A stretch of DNA of 64,000 nt from Spirochaetia bacterium. GTDB lineage: Bacteria > Spirochaetota > Spirochaetia > Treponematales > Breznakiellaceae. The translations under genes were made by a program, and so were the position numbers. Location of the stretch: positions 248,001 through 312,000 of the forward strand of contig BNUU01000001.1 of NCBI GenBank assembly GCA_025997595.1, written 5' to 3'. Of the stretch, positions 50,252-57,767 are shown in pieces (positions within the stretch are counted from its first letter, which is position 1; each line of letters opens with the position of its first letter). Under the pieces are notes generated by a model that saw nothing but the letters and a program-made list of their open reading frames with translations, did no database searches and was not told where the DNA came from.

Positions 50252-53077
50252 TTACTCCCATCCCCCTGCCGAGCCGTATACTCTGCTGTCTAGCGCATCT
50301 CCGGCATTTACGGTAGTGTTTCTTTTCCTACTACTCTGTATATATACAGCATGGCCGTTACCACTGGTTGCTGTGTTTTCATTAGAGCCAGTGGTATGTG
50401 TTGTATTGGTGTCACCATAGATGATGCCACCGGTAGATGCCTTAGTAAAGGTTCCTCCCATATAAGACCAAACATAAACCCCCCCGCCCTCCCTTGCGTA
50501 ATTTCCACTGATTTCACCACCGCTCATTGTAAAGGTTCCATTTTCATAAACATTTACACCGCCGCCATAACCGCCCCACCCCCCGTTATTTCCACTAATT
50601 TCGCCGCCACTCATTATAAAGGTTCCATAAGCAACACAAACACCGTTTGTGTTGTCGCTGATTTTACCGTCATTCATCATAAAGACTCCATCTGGAGCTA
50701 CCCCAATACCATTTCCGCTGATTTCGCCACCGCTCATCGTAAAGGTTCCACTGACATACACACCAGTGTGATGAGTATTCCCGTTAATTCTACCGGTGTT
50801 CATTGTAAAGGTTCCATCATTAGCGATATACACGCTCCCCCACCCACCAGTATTCCCGCTGATTTCACCGCCACTCATCGTAAAGGTTCCACCATTAACA
50901 ACTTCCACGCCGGCGCCAAAAAAAGGACTAGAGGAATAATCAAACGTGTTCCCGCTTATCTTTGCGCCGTTCTTTATTATTAGTGTACCCCCTTCTACCC
51001 TGACCAGACTATTCGAATTGGAACTTCTCCCTACAAGAGTAATCTTATCATCCAGTATAAAGGTAACGCCGGAATTCACTGTAAAAAGAGTTCCGTTAGC
51101 GTTAAGGGTTATCTTGCGCTCGGTATCTCTACCCTTGAGGACTATAGTGACTCCATTCTTGTTGTTTACCGCGGGACTGTCTAAAGAATAAGGCGCAAAG
51201 CTCACATCCTTCTTCAACTGTATGGTGTAGGTGGTACTGGCCGTTGCATTAATCTTTATCCAGGCCAAAGCGCCGGATAGGTTGGTAACACCGCTTACTG
51301 CGCTTATACTGGAACCAACAAACAAATCCACGTCAGGGGGAGATAGGGTTACCCCGCTCACCGTCCCCGACCGCGCCCCTTCCGTTCCGCCGCCGGTCAC
51401 CGCGCTTACCGCATAATAGTACATGGTACCGGCTGTAAGCCCCGTGTCAGAATAGGATGTAGTATTACTGGCGCCAATGTTGGTAAAGGCCCCCGAAGAA
51501 CTATTCAACCGGTATATCTTATACGATGCCGCCCCGCTAACCACACTCCAGCTTATGGTCATACCCGATGCTGACTGCGCCGTTGCGCTTAAGCCGGTCG
51601 GTGCAGCCAGGATTGTGTCATTGGTTGTCCCGCTTACTGCTGCCGACTGCGCCCCTTCCGTTCCGTTTACCGCGCTTACCTTGTACCAGTATGTGGTATT
51701 GGCTGTCAGCCCCATATCGGTGTAGGCCGTAGTATTACCGGCGCCTATGCCGGTAAAGGGTCCCGAAGAACTGTTCGATCGGTATATGTTATAGGATGCC
51801 GCTCCGCTGACCGCGTTCCAGCTTATGGTCATAGCCCCTGAAGACTGCGCCGATACGCTGAGGCCGGAGGGTACGGCCAGGGCCGTAGTTGTCCCGCTCA
51901 CCGGCGATGATCCATTGCTCCAGCCTGCGTTGTTACCCGCTTTCACGGTAAAGTAATAGGCGGTTCCCGGCTGTAAACCTGTAACCGTAAATGGTGAACT
52001 GCTTGCCGTTCCCCCATATTGGCTGCTCCCCGCTGCTTCGGTTCCGTAGTACACCATGTAACTGTCGGCTCCGGATACCGCATTCCAGTTTACGCGGATC
52101 TCGGTGAAGGAAAGAACCGTGGTCCCAACCCCTTCGGGTGTTCCGGGCAGCGGGTCGAGGCTCGGCGCCAGGGTCGTGCCGTTCACTGATGATGACCGCG
52201 GCCCCTCTGTTCCGTTGCTGCTTACTGCGCTTACCTTATACGAATACGTTGTGCCGGCCGTAAGTCCCGTATCGGTGTAGGCCGCAGTATTACTGATACC
52301 TACCGCGCTGTTGTCCCGGTATATCTTATACGATGCCGCCCCGCTCACTGCGTTCCAGCTTATGTCCATACTCGTTGAAAACTGCGCCGATATGTTCAGC
52401 CCGGAGGGCGCTGCCAGGTCAGCGGTTGTCCCGCTTACCGGCGCTGATCCCGCACTCCATCCCGCGCTATTACCCGCTTTCACGGTAAAGTAATAGGTGG
52501 TTCCCGGTTCTAAACCCGTAATCGTTAAGGACAGACCGCTTGCCGTACCGCCATATTGGCTGCTCCCCGCTGCTTCGGTTCCGTAAAACACCATGTAGCT
52601 GTTTGCCCCTGATACCGTATTCCAGTTTACCCGGATTTCGGCGGATGAAAGGGTTTCGGTACTAAGCCCTCCGGGCGCTTCGGTCGGCGTTTCCATGGTG
52701 TCCGCTGCCTGGGTCTTTCCGCTCACCGGGGATGAGGCGCCACTCCAACCGTGACCATTTCCCGCCCTTACGGAAAATTGATAGGATGTATCCGGATTTA
52801 ATCCGCTTATCACCGTATAGGGAAAGGCGGTCGTATGGGATTGGATTCCGTCATACACTTCATAGGTATTCGCTTCATTTACCGCTGTCCAGGAAACCAT
52901 GATTTCGTTTTTTGACAGGGCCGTAGTTTTTAATCCGCTGGGGATGACGGGGACGGGATTATTAGATGGTACTTCGGGTTTATCACCGTGAAAGAGTGTT
53001 GCCATGTTATCACAGCCAATAAGGGTCATTAAAATGAGATTTAAACAAATAAAATACGCCGCATTTTTCTTTGTCAT
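50252..53077 (-). CDS. Large lipoprotein with six fibronectin-III domains and a beta-helix
   Basis: The 941-residue protein starts with a lipobox (LILMTLIGC). From about residue 45 to 600 there are six FN3 domains (repeated WNAVSGAASYKIYR, LTAGTTYYYK, PVSGTT words). After a linker comes a right-handed beta-helix of short repeats, TFTMSGGEISGN and variants, about ten turns to the end. Such proteins are usually exposed surface adhesins or polysaccharide binders, sometimes phase-variable through the repeats. It is 12 bases downstream of the CsgG/LpoB-like gene and should share its transcript. Confidence 0.8.
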   Translation of the reverse strand: MTKKNAAYFICLNLILMTLIGCDNMATLFHGDKPEVPSNNPVPVIPSGLKTTALSKNEIMVSWTAVNEANTYEVYDGIQSHTTAFPYTVISGLNPDTSYQFSVRAGNGHGWSGASSPVSGKTQAADTMETPTEAPGGLSTETLSSAEIRVNWNTVSGANSYMVFYGTEAAGSSQYGGTASGLSLTITGLEPGTTYYFTVKAGNSAGWSAGSAPVSGTTADLAAPSGLNISAQFSTSMDISWNAVSGAASYKIYRDNSAVGISNTAAYTDTGLTAGTTYSYKVSAVSSNGTEGPRSSSVNGTTLAPSLDPLPGTPEGVGTTVLSFTEIRVNWNAVSGADSYMVYYGTEAAGSSQYGGTASSSPFTVTGLQPGTAYYFTVKAGNNAGWSNGSSPVSGTTTALAVPSGLSVSAQSSGAMTISWNAVSGAASYNIYRSNSSSGPFTGIGAGNTTAYTDMGLTANTTYWYKVSAVNGTEGAQSAAVSGTTNDTILAAPTGLSATAQSASGMTISWSVVSGAASYKIYRLNSSSGAFTNIGASNTTSYSDTGLTAGTMYYYAVSAVTGGGTEGARSGTVSGVTLSPPDVDLFVGSSISAVSGVTNLSGALAWIKINATASTTYTIQLKKDVSFAPYSLDSPAVNNKNGVTIVLKGRDTERKITLNANGTLFTVNSGVTFILDDKITLVGRSSNSNSLVRVEGGTLIIKNGAKISGNTFDYSSSPFFGAGVEVVNGGTFTMSGGEISGNTGGWGSVYIANDGTFTMNTGRINGNTHHTGVYVSGTFTMSGGEISGNGIGVAPDGVFMMNDGKISDNTNGVCVAYGTFIMSGGEISGNNGGWGGYGGGVNVYENGTFTMSGGEISGNYAREGGGVYVWSYMGGTFTKASTGGIIYGDTNTTHTTGSNENTATSGNGHAVYIQSSRKRNTTVNAGDALDSRVYGSAGGWE

Positions 53078-53089
53078 GGTAAACCCCTG

Positions 53090-53950
53090 TTAAAATTGAA
53101 ATGTATAGCCTAAACGGATTCCAGGTCCTATTGATGCAGGCACAATATCAATGTGCATATTATCAAGCAGAGCCGCCGCCTGCGGATTCCGGTTGTAGAT
53201 AAATGGCCTGACAAAACCATAGACAAGAGTTACCCCTGCCACCGTTATGCCGATTGTTGCCGGAACACCCACCGCAGGATTATCCCAATTCAACGCCGCA
53301 GCCTCTATGACAAATAACCCTACCGCGGCTGTATAGCCCGCTGTCAGGGTAAGTCCGCCCGCGATGTCGCCCTCAAGATAAGAGCCGAGTCCAAACAATA
53401 TATTGAGAGCCCCTGTTCCTGTTTTCTCACCGATCGTCTTTGGCCCTTTTGGCGCCTTAGGCGTTTTTGGTAAAAGGCTGGAAAGCTTAGCATCTCTTTT
53501 TACGGTGTAGTTTTTTTGGGCTTGAATTGTTGTAGTTTCAACTTCGAGCGCTTTTATCACCATGTGCCACCGGTTACCGAGAGGCTCTAAAGAACCCGAT
53601 ATAACAGTTTGTGCGCCGATTTTTTTGCCGATTGACTGAGCCGATTGATCGCTCACCTCACCGGAAAGCTGAAAATCCATTTCCCACTGCAATAATTCCA
53701 ATTCACTTCTGTCCACAACAATAAAATCGCCGTCATTGACAAGAAGGGCGGTTAATTCTTTTATAACATAATTCGATATGGCCGGATCGGCGCTGAAATT
53801 CAATACCGCTATTTTTGTACCGGGGGCCAAACATTCAATAAGATAAGATGCCGATCCTTTTATCGCTTCATCTAAATTGACTTCCTTATCTTGTCCAAAT
53901 GCGGTAACGCCAATGAATAGTAAGGCAATAATCAAGGGTATCTGTTTCAA
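53090..53950 (-). CDS. Exported protein: CsgG/LpoB-like domain plus membrane-type C-terminus
   Basis: The 286-residue product has a Sec signal peptide (MKQIPLIIALLFIGVTAFGQ) from a TTG start that directly follows the stop of a 58-codon gene. Residues about 40-150 resemble the CsgG/LpoB fold (KIAVLNFSADPAISNYVIKEL; VVDRSELELLQWEM; GAQTVISGSL). The C-terminal third has hydrophobic segments (LGSYLEGDIAGGLTLTAGYTA) reminiscent of the spirochaetal P13 family. It probably acts at the outer membrane with the FN3 lipoprotein. Confidence 0.65.
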   Translation of the reverse strand: MKQIPLIIALLFIGVTAFGQDKEVNLDEAIKGSASYLIECLAPGTKIAVLNFSADPAISNYVIKELTALLVNDGDFIVVDRSELELLQWEMDFQLSGEVSDQSAQSIGKKIGAQTVISGSLEPLGNRWHMVIKALEVETTTIQAQKNYTVKRDAKLSSLLPKTPKAPKGPKTIGEKTGTGALNILFGLGSYLEGDIAGGLTLTAGYTAAVGLFVIEAAALNWDNPAVGVPATIGITVAGVTLVYGFVRPFIYNRNPQAAALLDNMHIDIVPASIGPGIRLGYTFQF

Positions 53951-54127
53951 TTATCCCTTCTTTATCTGAGGGCTTTCCCCCGCGGCCTTTTCCGGTGGCG
54001 CTGTCCGCCCCGGCAGCGTGGGTAGGGCCGCCAAATCCCGGACGGTTTTATCCAGAACATGCCTCTGATCGCTTTTCATCTTTCGATATGCCGCTATTAA
54101 ATGGGCTCTTTTTTCCGGCTTGGTCAT
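53951..54127 (-). CDS. Small basic protein of unknown function
   Basis: A 58-residue protein (MTKPEKRAHLIAAYRKMKSD at the start), helical at first, then Pro-rich. GAGGTGAAG is a strong ribosome-binding site five bases from the ATG. Its TAA is followed at once by the TTG start of the CsgG/LpoB-like gene, so it may couple translation of that gene. No family is recognised. Confidence 0.6.
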   Translation of the reverse strand: MTKPEKRAHLIAAYRKMKSDQRHVLDKTVRDLAALPTLPGRTAPPEKAAGESPQIKKG

Positions 54128-54170
54128 ATCTTCACCTCAAAAAACAGAATTATCTTCAATTTATAAAAGT

Positions 54171-54199
54171 TTCTATGAAAAATTATAAGTTTCATAGAA
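54171..54199. promoter_or_regulatory. Inverted repeat, probable operator between divergent genes
   Basis: TTCTATGAAA and TTTCATAGAA (10 bp perfect) flank nine bases in the intergenic gap between the small basic gene and the XRE regulator, upstream of both. Confidence 0.5.
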
Positions 54200-54236
54200 T
54201 AAATTTGTCAAGAGGGAAAATAAAAAGGAAGTTTTC

Positions 54237-54265
54237 TTGTAAAAACCTATATCTTTTATTATCAT
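54237..54265 (+). promoter_or_regulatory. Promoter of the second XRE regulator
   Basis: TTGTAA (54237-54242), 17 bases and TATCAT (54260-54265), followed by an AGGAAGG ribosome-binding site. Confidence 0.5.
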
Positions 54266-54285
54266 GGAGTATCAGGAAGGCTTAA

Positions 54286-54696
54286 TTGGCTGAATATGAC
54301 TTTGGGATTAATCAACGGATAGTCCAAATTCGTAAAAATTTACACAATTCCCAAGGAGAATTTGCCGAGGGACTCAAATTAAGCCGTTCATTCCAGGGTG
54401 GGATTGAGGCAAATCATCGCAAAGTCAACGACCGCCTCATCAAAATGATCTGCCTGACCTATGGCGTGAACGAAATCTGGCTCAAAACCGGCGCCGGGGA
54501 GATGTTTGACCTCAGAAACGACGCCAAACTGGAGCGAATTATCCGCAATTTCAATAAAATGGACGATCTGCTACAAGACTATGTGATGAAGTACCTGGAC
54601 TGGCTGGTGGAATACTACGAAAAAAGGCCGGTAAACGACGATACGGGGGCTGACCATCTCCTTCTCCCAGGGAAGGGCAAAAAATCCTCCAACTAA
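54286..54696 (+). CDS. XRE-family transcriptional regulator
   Basis: Residues 8-62 of this 136-residue protein are a Cro/cI-type domain (NQRIVQIRKNLHNSQGEFAEGL). The C-terminal part is helical and rich in charged and aromatic residues. It starts with TTG, five bases after AGGAAGG. A divergent envelope operon and a perfect inverted repeat beside it make a repressor of that operon plausible. It is unrelated to the HTH in hicB downstream. Confidence 0.8.
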   Translation: MAEYDFGINQRIVQIRKNLHNSQGEFAEGLKLSRSFQGGIEANHRKVNDRLIKMICLTYGVNEIWLKTGAGEMFDLRNDAKLERIIRNFNKMDDLLQDYVMKYLDWLVEYYEKRPVNDDTGADHLLLPGKGKKSSN

Positions 54697-54721
54697 CTAT
54701 ATCTTAGTTACTCGTGATAAC

Positions 54722-54751
54722 TTGATAGCCACACCCTATATGGTGTATACT
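54722..54751 (+). promoter_or_regulatory. hicAB promoter with palindromic operator
   Basis: TTGATA (54722-54727), 18 bases and TATACT (54746-54751), five bases before the hicA ATG. The spacer contains the palindrome ACACC-CTATAT-GGTGT (54731-54746), a likely binding site for HicB. Confidence 0.55.
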
Positions 54752-54756
54752 TAATA

Positions 54757-54936
54757 ATGAGTGGAAAGGATTTTATCAAAGAACTAAAGAAAGACGGTTG
54801 GGTTCTTGACCGTATTAAAGGTTCTCACCATATCATGCGTAAGGGTTCTGTAAGCATAGTGGTGCCGGTTCATGGGAATACGGACTTAAAGCCGGGGATT
54901 TTTAATTCACTCAAAAAACAGGCGGGTTTAAAATGA
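54757..54936 (+). CDS. hicA: HicA-type mRNA interferase toxin
   Basis: The 59-residue protein has a double-stranded RNA-binding-like fold: GKDFIKELKKDGWVLDRIKGSHHIMRKG, with the catalytic His in GSHHIM, then VPVHGNTDLKPGI. It cuts mRNA and tmRNA in ribosome-independent manner. No ribosome-binding site is present, and the promoter predicts a leaderless start. The stop overlaps hicB as ATGA. Confidence 0.9.
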   Translation: MSGKDFIKELKKDGWVLDRIKGSHHIMRKGSVSIVVPVHGNTDLKPGIFNSLKKQAGLK

Positions 54937-55361
54937 AAGCGATGATACCCTGTAAAATTACCTATTCCTCCGAAGATCAATGCTGGTATGTGGAGTCCCC
55001 CGGTTTCTATTCGGGTATCATGACCTATGGGGATACCCTTGAGGATGCAAAGAAAATGGCTGTGGAAGCGGTATCGGGCCTGCTGGAATCGCATATTGAC
55101 CATGATGATGATTTTGTCATTCCCGAAATGCCTCAAAATTCTGACTGGTATGCAATTCCCCTGGAAAGCGGGCTTGCCTTTTCATTGTGGCTCCGCAATG
55201 AGCGCAAGGCCCATAATATGACCCTCGCCGAGGTTGCGGAAAAAATGGGCGTAAAATATCAGGTGTACCAGAAACTGGAAAACCCCCGGACGGCAAACCC
55301 CACCTTAAAGACCCTGAAAAAAATAGAAGGTATCTTTGGGAAAGAGCTTGTAGCAATATGA
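54933..55361 (+). CDS. hicB: HicB-type antitoxin with HTH domain
   Basis: Residues 1-about 60 of this 142-residue protein are a partial RNase H-like fold (CWYVESPGFYSGIMTYGDTLEDA). Residues about 85-140 are an XRE-type HTH (RKAHNMTLAEVAEKMGVKYQVYQKLENP) that should bind the operator at 54731. It neutralises HicA. It forms the right edge of the island, 36 bases before the ATPase subunit D gene. Confidence 0.9.
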   Translation: MKAMIPCKITYSSEDQCWYVESPGFYSGIMTYGDTLEDAKKMAVEAVSGLLESHIDHDDDFVIPEMPQNSDWYAIPLESGLAFSLWLRNERKAHNMTLAEVAEKMGVKYQVYQKLENPRTANPTLKTLKKIEGIFGKELVAI

Positions 55362-55396
55362 TACATATTATAGATTTGGACTAAAGGAGCGTCCCC

Positions 55397-56020
55397 TTGC
55401 CCCGTGAATCCATCGCCCCCACCAAGAGCAACCTCATCCGCGTCAAGGAACGGCTCGCTACCGCCGAGGAAGGCTACGACCTCCTGGAGCAGAAGCGGGA
55501 AATCCTGGTGATGGAGCTGATGCAGAAGGTGGAGCAGGTGAAGCTGCTGGAACGGGATTTGGACGCCAGGGCGGGCACCGCCTATCCTGCGCTCAAGCGG
55601 ATGCTCATTGTGGCGGGGCGGGAGCGGGCGGACAAACTTTCCCGGGATATCCATTACCGGTTCGAGCTCCGTGAAAAACGGGTTATTGCCGCGGGGATGA
55701 CCCTGCCGGGGCTGGAAATCAGGCTGCCCGATGCGGAGCTCAAGTACTCACCGGCGAATTCATTTGCCGAATGTGATGAAACTGTGCTAGAATTCTTTGA
55801 GATGCTCAAGCTTTGCACCGAGCTGGCGGCGGTCAGGACCATCGCATGGCGGCTTGCCCGTGAAGTGCGGAAGACCCAGCGCCGGGTAAACGCCCTGGAA
55901 AAGATGGTCATCCCCACGGCGCGGGAAACCAAAGTCTATATTGAGGCGGCTCTGGAAGAACGGGAACGGGATTCCTTCTTCACCAGTAAACTCTTAAAAA
56001 GGAAGGCGGGCAGGGAATGA
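55397..56020 (+). CDS. atpD: V-type ATP synthase subunit D (central rotor stalk)
   Basis: This 207-residue protein has typical subunit D features: APTKSNLIRVKERLATAEEGYDLLEQKREIL at the N-terminus and a long C-terminal helix that ends LEERERDSFFTSKLLKRK. Both ends form the coiled coil inside the catalytic head. It starts with TTG and has GGAG eight bases ahead. It belongs after atpB, from which it is now separated by 10.9 kb. No promoter is obvious right before it, so expression may depend on hicAB or read-through. Confidence 0.92.
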   Translation: MPRESIAPTKSNLIRVKERLATAEEGYDLLEQKREILVMELMQKVEQVKLLERDLDARAGTAYPALKRMLIVAGRERADKLSRDIHYRFELREKRVIAAGMTLPGLEIRLPDAELKYSPANSFAECDETVLEFFEMLKLCTELAAVRTIAWRLAREVRKTQRRVNALEKMVIPTARETKVYIEAALEERERDSFFTSKLLKRKAGRE

Positions 56021-56502
56021 TGAAAGCGCTTATCTCCAACATTGTGGTGGTCATCACCGGTTCGGACGCTTCCATTCTGGCCGCCAAATACGCCATTGTC
56101 ATGGCCAAGGCCTACCGCTGCCGGGTGACCGCCGTGTATGTGGTGGATACCGCCACCATCCGGCAGCTCACCTTGAGCAAGATTTTCATCCAGGAAGAGA
56201 GCCAGGACTACGAAAAGAGCCTTGAGGCCAACGGGGAACGGTACCTCGCCTTTGTGGAAGAACTTGCCCATGCCAAGGGGGTCAAGATCGAGCGGGAAAT
56301 CCGTCGGGGCGCGGTCTACACCGAGATCCTCACCGCGGCGGATGAAAAAAAGGCGGACCTTATCGTCATGGGGGGCTGGGAAAAGGACCGGAGCGCCCGG
56401 GACATCATCAGCCATACCCACCGGGAGATCATGGTGAGCGCCAAGTGTTCGGTGCTCCTGGTTAAAGAGCCGAACATCGATCAAATCTACAAGCAGGCTT
56501 GA
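56017..56502 (+). CDS. Universal stress protein-like protein
   Basis: A 161-residue UspA-fold protein (NIVVVITGSDASILAAKYAIVMAKAYRCRVTAVYVVD; LIVMGGWEKDRSARDIISHTHREIMVSAKCSVLLVK). The ATP-binding G-x-xG-type loop near the C-terminus is modified. It overlaps atpD by four bases (ATGA), so it is probably part of the ATPase operon. Its role there is unknown. Confidence 0.78.
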   Translation: MMKALISNIVVVITGSDASILAAKYAIVMAKAYRCRVTAVYVVDTATIRQLTLSKIFIQEESQDYEKSLEANGERYLAFVEELAHAKGVKIEREIRRGAVYTEILTAADEKKADLIVMGGWEKDRSARDIISHTHREIMVSAKCSVLLVKEPNIDQIYKQA

Positions 56503-56535
56503 AAACCGGTTTGCCGGTTTTCCATAGGAGTAGGG

Positions 56536-56943
56536 ATGAGAATTGCAATAGTAAGCGTTCCACGGCAGCGGCGGGGGGTTCCCGATTATGTGACGTCCCT
56601 GGCGAAGGGTATGGAATCCATGGGGCACCGGGTTGATATTATCGATGCCTGGACCGAGGACGGCATGCGCCTTCCCGGTTATGAATATATCGCCGTTGTG
56701 GCGGAGTCGATTTCCTATTTTTCGGGCAAAATCCCCGAACCGGTCGGCAAGGCGCTTTCCGCGGGGAGTGCCCTGGGGGGGAAAAAAAGCGCGGCCTTTG
56801 TTAAAAAGGGGAACCTCTTCGTGGGCCGGACCCTCTTCAATCTGATGAAGGCCATGGAAAAAGAGGGGATGGCCATTAACTGGAGCGAGATCATCATGAG
56901 TGCCCCCCATGCGGAGGCGCTGGGGAAACGGATCGGTACTTAA
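56536..56943 (+). CDS. Flavodoxin-like fold protein
   Basis: A 135-residue protein with an alternating beta-alpha pattern (MRIAIVSVPRQRRGVPDYV; YIAVVAESISYFSGKIPEP). It looks like a flavodoxin/ATP-grasp-like fold, but the phosphate-binding loop is not standard. TAGGAGTAGGG precedes the ATG. It follows the UspA-like gene, and its stop overlaps that of the convergent J-domain gene. The exact role is not readable. Confidence 0.55.
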   Translation: MRIAIVSVPRQRRGVPDYVTSLAKGMESMGHRVDIIDAWTEDGMRLPGYEYIAVVAESISYFSGKIPEPVGKALSAGSALGGKKSAAFVKKGNLFVGRTLFNLMKAMEKEGMAINWSEIIMSAPHAEALGKRIGT

Positions 56944-57728
56944 ACCTTCAGTTTTTTCCGCATCTGCGTAGTACGCGGCAGGCCGGGGTCGCGCTGTAAA
57001 GCTTCCCGGATAATTGATTCCGCGGCGGACTCCTCCCCCATGCGGAGCAGGGTTTCCGCCATGGAGCGCATCCACCGGGCCTCGTCCCGGGGGGAAAAGC
57101 CCAGGTCCAGAAGGGTTTCCATACAGCCCACCCAGGTATCGGCGTCCACCTGGTTTTTAAGCCGGAGCCGGACCAGTTCCTTTACATAGGTTTCGATGTC
57201 CTCCATGTGCTGCTTGTAATAGGGCCGCCGCCGTTCTTCCCGGATCAGGTCCGCAAGGAGCATAAGGGCCTCGTAGGCGCGGTCCCGCTTGTCCAGCTCT
57301 TCCGCCAGGACATACACACAGTCCATCCAGTCCTCCCGATCCAGGTACTGTTCCATCCGGAATTCCAGGCCCCCGTTTTTCTGCCAGACCTCAATGGCGG
57401 CGTCCTCTTCAAAATGAAAAAGTTCAAAAACCACCAGCTTTGCCTGGCTCACCGGGTCATCGGGCCGTTCCCGCAGGAAAGTGCGATAATCGAAGGAGAT
57501 TTTTTTGATGAACCGTGAATAGGCCTGGTCGTACTGGCAGCGGCGGTCCCGGTCGGAGAGGACTTCGTATGCGGCGATGAGCCTCCGCATGGCCTCCTCC
57601 GCGTCCTTTCCCGCAATGTCAGGATGGAGCTGTTTGGCCCGTTCCCGAAAAGCCTTTTTTATGTCCCTGGTCGAAGCGGTTTGCTTGACCCCCAGAAGGG
57701 AGTAATAATCCTGCACCATTTGTTTCAT
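56940..57728 (-). CDS. J-domain protein with TPR-like C-terminus
   Basis: Residues 7-70 of this 262-residue protein are a J domain (YYSLLGVKQTASTRDIKKAF; LHPDIAG with HPD). The rest is helical, in the manner of tetratricopeptide repeats (ALMLLADLIREERRRPYYKQ; AESIIREALQRDPGLP). It is a co-chaperone for DnaK, with a possible substrate-binding platform. The ATG at 57728 is preferred; the TTG at 57740 is possible. It diverges from the radical SAM gene. Confidence 0.8.
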   Translation of the reverse strand: MKQMVQDYYSLLGVKQTASTRDIKKAFRERAKQLHPDIAGKDAEEAMRRLIAAYEVLSDRDRRCQYDQAYSRFIKKISFDYRTFLRERPDDPVSQAKLVVFELFHFEEDAAIEVWQKNGGLEFRMEQYLDREDWMDCVYVLAEELDKRDRAYEALMLLADLIREERRRPYYKQHMEDIETYVKELVRLRLKNQVDADTWVGCMETLLDLGFSPRDEARWMRSMAETLLRMGEESAAESIIREALQRDPGLPRTTQMRKKLKV

Positions 57729-57767
57729 CCTATCTATCAATCGATAAAAATACTATACTCCGTATCT

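Noticed and set aside
49848-50420. Plus-strand frames of 60-75 codons between 49848 and 50420
   Set aside because: They lie antisense to the Cys-rich gene, the lipoprotein end and the duplicated block, with no start signals.
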